64,000 nt of DNA from Candidatus Latescibacterota bacterium. Lineage in GTDB: Bacteria > Latescibacterota > UBA2968 > UBA8231. Below the pieces are notes generated by a model, which was not told where the DNA came from, ran no database searches, and was given only the letters and a program-made list of their open reading frames with translations. The position numbers and the translations under genes are program-made. Of the stretch, positions 61,193 to 64,000 are shown piece by piece. The stretch is from contig JAJEIO010000009.1 of NCBI GenBank assembly GCA_022827835.1, forward strand, positions 54,855 through 118,854. The letters are read 5' to 3'. Positions within the stretch are counted from its first letter, which is position 1; each line of letters begins with the position of its first letter.

Positions 61193-62631
61193 GGCTGTTG
61201 TGCCTCCCGGTGCTGTTTCTGCTCGCCTGTGCTTCAGCTCCCAAAGTCGAATACCCGGCCCTCGATTTGGACCAGCCGGACCAATGGACGGCTGGGGTCT
61301 CAGAGGATGCGGTTGTCGATCACTGGTGGCGCGATATGGGGGCCGCGCGCCTCGATAGCCTCGTGGCGTTGGCCTTGGAGCACAACTACAATCTCAAGAT
61401 CGCCGGTGCGCGTCTGGCCCAAGCGCAAGCCCAAGCCCGGGTGGCTGGTGCGCCGCTGTGGCCCCAACTCAGCGCCAATGCCAATGGCTCGAAGCGCAAA
61501 CAGAATTTCGTCGGCTTGCCCATTCCTGGGAGATCCCCGGATCAGGTCTTGACCTCCGAGAGCACGTCCTTTGGCGTCGATTTGACTGCGAGTTGGGAAG
61601 CTGACCTGTGGGGTCGCCTGCGCTCAGGTGCCCAAGCTGCGCTCGCCGATGCCGACGCCGCAGCCGCTGATTTTCGCGCGGCGCGCCTGTCGCTGGCAGC
61701 GCAGACAGCGCGGGCCTATTTCGCCGCGGTCGAAGCGGGGCACCAAGTCGAGTTGGCGCGCGCGACCGTTGCAAATTACCGGCTCTCGGTCGAGCAGATA
61801 GAGGATCGCTATCGCCGCGGCTTGCGCTCGTCGCTCGACGTGCGTTTGGGCCGGTCGAGCTTGGCCACAGCCGAAGCGACCCTCGCCCAACGCCGCCAGC
61901 AACGGGATGCTGCCCTGCGCCAGCTTGAATTGATCTTGGGCCGCTACCCCAGCGCCCGGATTGAGGTCGGGGACGAGTTGCCCGCAGTCGGCGGTCCGGT
62001 TCCAGCCGGCCTGCCCGCTCATCTCGTGGAACGGCGGCCCGACCTCGTGGCCGCTGAGCGCCGCCTCGCCGCGGCCGACCGTCGGCTGGCCCAAGCCCGG
62101 CGCGCCTTGTTGCCCCGCATCAGCCTGACGGCCTCTACGGGCCGCTCGTCGAGCGCGTTGAGCGACTTGCTCGACGGCGATTTTTCGGTCTGGAATCTCG
62201 TGGGCAATATCGCGCAGCCCCTGCTGCAAGGTGGGCGTCTGCGCGCTGGCGTTGATCAGGCTTCTTCCGCGGCCGAGCAAGCGCTTTTTACCTATGCCCA
62301 GAGCGCTCTTAGAGCATACGGCGAGGTGGAGGCGGCGCTGAATGCCGAAGGTTTGCTCGCCGACCAAGAACGAGCACTAGCCACGGCCGCGGAAGAAGCG
62401 GTCGCGGCGCGCGCGCTAGCTGAAGATCGCTACGCTAGAGGGCTTGCCGATCTCATCGCCCTGCTGGAGTCGCAGCGCCGGGCCTTTGACGCTGAAAGCC
62501 GCTTGCTCGCCGTCCGTCGCCAGCGCCTCGATACGCGCATTGACTTGCATCTAGCCCTTGGCGGCGGCTTTACCCTTGCCTCTCAGACTTCGGCGAGCTC
62601 AGTCGAGCCGCACGCGGAGATTCCTCAATGA
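61189..62631 (+). CDS. Outer-membrane factor (TolC/NodT-type lipoprotein) of an RND pump
   Basis: 480 residues from ATG 61189, with lipobox LLACAS (Cys14). The start overlaps the previous stop (ATGA). It shows the TolC repeat layout: coiled-coil segments (LAQAQAQARVAGAPLWPQLS; LSLAAQTARAYFAAVEAGHQ; GRSSLATAEATLAQRRQQRD), HLVERRPDLVAAERRLAAAD, GGRLRAGVDQ and LALGGGF at the end. It should form the outer-membrane channel for the RND pump below. Its stop overlaps the MFP start (ATGA). Confidence 0.9.
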   Translation: MRLLCLPVLFLLACASAPKVEYPALDLDQPDQWTAGVSEDAVVDHWWRDMGAARLDSLVALALEHNYNLKIAGARLAQAQAQARVAGAPLWPQLSANANGSKRKQNFVGLPIPGRSPDQVLTSESTSFGVDLTASWEADLWGRLRSGAQAALADADAAAADFRAARLSLAAQTARAYFAAVEAGHQVELARATVANYRLSVEQIEDRYRRGLRSSLDVRLGRSSLATAEATLAQRRQQRDAALRQLELILGRYPSARIEVGDELPAVGGPVPAGLPAHLVERRPDLVAAERRLAAADRRLAQARRALLPRISLTASTGRSSSALSDLLDGDFSVWNLVGNIAQPLLQGGRLRAGVDQASSAAEQALFTYAQSALRAYGEVEAALNAEGLLADQERALATAAEEAVAARALAEDRYARGLADLIALLESQRRAFDAESRLLAVRRQRLDTRIDLHLALGGGFTLASQTSASSVEPHAEIPQ

Positions 62632-63875
62632 TACGCGTCTTCAAAATAGTTTTGCCGATCCTCATCCTCGCCCTCGGCTTTGGGGCCTTTCGACTGCTGG
62701 CCTCCATGCGGGAGCCGCCCCAGCGCGTCTCCCGCTCTTATGCCGGTCCGCTCGTCGAAGCTGTAGCCGCCCCGCTGCAACAGGTCCAGGTCGTCGTTGA
62801 GGGGCAGGGTACAGTGCGTCCTGACGCCCAGATTGATCTAGTACCGCAGGTCTCGGGTATTGTGGTGTGGAAGGATACCGATTTCAAGCCCGGCGGGACC
62901 TTTGCCAAGGGCGCGCTGCTGTTTCGGATTGATCCACGCGATTACGAACTCGTCGTCCAACAGGCCGAGGTCCAAGTGGCGCAGGCGCGCTATCAACTCG
63001 ACTTGGCCCGCGAGGAAGCCGCCATCGCCGAGGAGGAGTGGCAGCGGCTGCACGCCGAAGAAGCTCCCACTGACTTGGTGCTGCGCAAACCTCAGTTACG
63101 CGCGGCCGAGGCTAGCCTCCAAGGAGCGGAAGCGCGCCTCGCCGAAGCGCGGCTGCGCTTGGACCGCACCAAAGTGTACGCCCCATTTGCCGGTCGAGTG
63201 CGCACCGCCCGCGTCGATGTCGGCCAGCACCTCAACGCCGGTCAAGCCATTGCCCAGCTATACAGTATTGAAAAGGCCGAGATCGTCGTCCCCGTCCCCG
63301 ACGAAGACCTTGGGTGGTTCACCCTGCCGCTGCCCATCGACGTCGCTGAGGCCAGTACTGCTAACGCCGGGACCATTTATGATCTCAACGCCGAGGGCGG
63401 TTCCCGCGCTTTTGCTTTTAGCCGAGAGGGGGCTAGCGCCGAAATCAGTGGCGCTTTTGCCGGTCGCCGTCACCAGTGGAGCGGGCGCGTCGTCCGCACC
63501 GAAGGCGAGCTCGACCCGCGAAGCCGCATGGTCCGCTTAGTAGTAGAAGTCGAAGCGCCCTACGGCGGCATTGCCGATGGAATCCCGCCGCTGACGGTGG
63601 GGATGTTCGTCGAGGTGGCCATCGCCGGCCGCATGGTCAATGGCGTCCGCGTCCTGCCCCGCGTGGCTTTGCGCCAAGGAGACCGCGTGTGGACGGTGGG
63701 CCGCGACGGCGTCCTCAGCATCCGCCCAGTGCAGGTGGTGCGCTCCCTTGAGGATGAAGTGCTCGCTTATATCGACATGCCTCCGGAAGAGCGGATCATC
63801 GTCTCGCAGCTCAGCGGCGTTACCGACGGGATGCAGGTGCGTCTCGCAGACGGGAACTTAGGAGGTCAACTGTGA
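62628..63875 (+). CDS. RND efflux periplasmic adaptor (membrane fusion protein)
   Basis: 415 residues with an N-terminal signal-anchor (FKIVLPILILALGFGAFRLL). It has the biotinyl-lipoyl half (GTVRPDAQIDLVPQVSGIVVWK and LDRTKVYAPFAGRVRTARV), a coiled-coil hairpin (AEVQVAQARYQLDLAREEAA) and beta-barrel and proximal domains (SIRPVQVVRSLEDEVLAY). It links inner-membrane pump and outer-membrane channel. Its stop overlaps the start of the permease gene (GTGA). Confidence 0.92.
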   Translation: MIRVFKIVLPILILALGFGAFRLLASMREPPQRVSRSYAGPLVEAVAAPLQQVQVVVEGQGTVRPDAQIDLVPQVSGIVVWKDTDFKPGGTFAKGALLFRIDPRDYELVVQQAEVQVAQARYQLDLAREEAAIAEEEWQRLHAEEAPTDLVLRKPQLRAAEASLQGAEARLAEARLRLDRTKVYAPFAGRVRTARVDVGQHLNAGQAIAQLYSIEKAEIVVPVPDEDLGWFTLPLPIDVAEASTANAGTIYDLNAEGGSRAFAFSREGASAEISGAFAGRRHQWSGRVVRTEGELDPRSRMVRLVVEVEAPYGGIADGIPPLTVGMFVEVAIAGRMVNGVRVLPRVALRQGDRVWTVGRDGVLSIRPVQVVRSLEDEVLAYIDMPPEERIIVSQLSGVTDGMQVRLADGNLGGQL

Positions 63876-64000
63876 AAGCGCCTGTGTCTTGGATGGCGAA
63901 GAATCACGTCGCCGCCAATTTGCTGATGGGTTTCATCATGTTGAGCGGTCTGTTTGCCATGATGCAGACCAAGAAAGAGACCTTCCCCGAGATGTCGCTC
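63872..64000 (+). CDS. RND efflux permease, N-terminal fragment cut by window edge
   Basis: The first 43 codons of a gene that runs off the right edge. GTG start at 63872 overlaps the MFP stop (GTGA) and has AGGAGG upstream. It reads MKAPVSWMAKNHVAANLLM and continues with GFIMLSGLFAMMQTKKETFPEMSL, which is the start of AcrB/MexB-type RND permeases: the first TM helix and the ETFPE-type segment. With the two genes above it forms a tripartite pump; the substrate is unknown. Confidence 0.85.
   Translation, partial: MKAPVSWMAKNHVAANLLMGFIMLSGLFAMMQTKKETFPEMSL

Overview
The window is bacterial, gene-dense and moderately GC-rich, with no rRNA, tRNA, CRISPR array or insertion sequence that I can see. 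Five phytanoyl-CoA-dioxygenase-like proteins, two DUF6785-type membrane proteins, two BNR/sialidase-like proteins, a sulfatase, a PmoA-like (DUF6807) protein, a DUF5060/DUF4038 glycoside hydrolase, polysaccharide deacetylases, HpaI-type aldolase and UxuA-like dehydratase are typical of uncultured Poribacteria/Latescibacterota/Planctomycetes-like heterotrophs that degrade complex carbohydrate. Lipoprotein signals, an RND pump with its outer-membrane factor, and beta-barrel-like proteins point to a diderm cell. The phylum is inference only. No gene-free stretch exceeds about 270 bases; the longest are 46647-46914, 35041-35279 and 57476-57695.

Layout. 1-10.2 kb: an alpha-galactosidase-like gene cut by the left edge, a dioxygenase-HEAT fusion, a plus-strand sugar-acid operon (HpaI aldolase, UxuA-like dehydratase, xylose-isomerase-like TIM barrel), and a minus-strand operon (DegT aminotransferase, isochorismatase-like hydrolase, two tandem polysaccharide deacetylases). 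10.3-22 kb: lipoproteins and envelope proteins (TPR lipoprotein, pentapeptide-repeat protein with a pore-like C-terminus, FG-GAP/UnbV lipoprotein, two PpiC-type lipoproteins, a membrane-fused spermidine-synthase-like protein), an aldo/keto reductase relative and a DUF1445 protein. 22-35 kb: the most unusual block, five large secreted proteins on the minus strand. Three end in an FTPNGD-type/FlgD-like Ig domain and two are beta-rich, probably outer-membrane, paralogues with an acidic Asp/Asn-rich segment. 35-46.6 kb: a CBM9-like secreted protein behind a promoter that contains a palindrome, a dioxygenase pair of which one has lost its iron ligands, two DUF6785 proteins, an amidohydrolase N-terminal relic, a MORN-type protein, a sialidase, a HigBA toxin-antitoxin pair and a type II NADH dehydrogenase. 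46.9-53.4 kb: a TlpA-like gene split by an in-frame TAA and carrying 32-residue repeats, a second BNR protein, a sulfatase and a glycoside hydrolase. 53.4-57.6 kb: a BlaI/BlaR1-type signalling operon with a TlpA-like protein and a BlaI-BlaR1 deletion-fusion ORF, behind a consensus sigma70-type promoter bracketed by two perfect palindromes. 57.7-64 kb: another dioxygenase, VapBC, a UDP-glucuronate decarboxylase-like epimerase, a PmoA-like protein and an RND efflux operon that runs off the right edge.

The strongest hunt results are the twin-operator promoter with its chimeric first gene, and the five-gene secreted/barrel cluster. Functional names come from motifs read by eye; no database search was possible.
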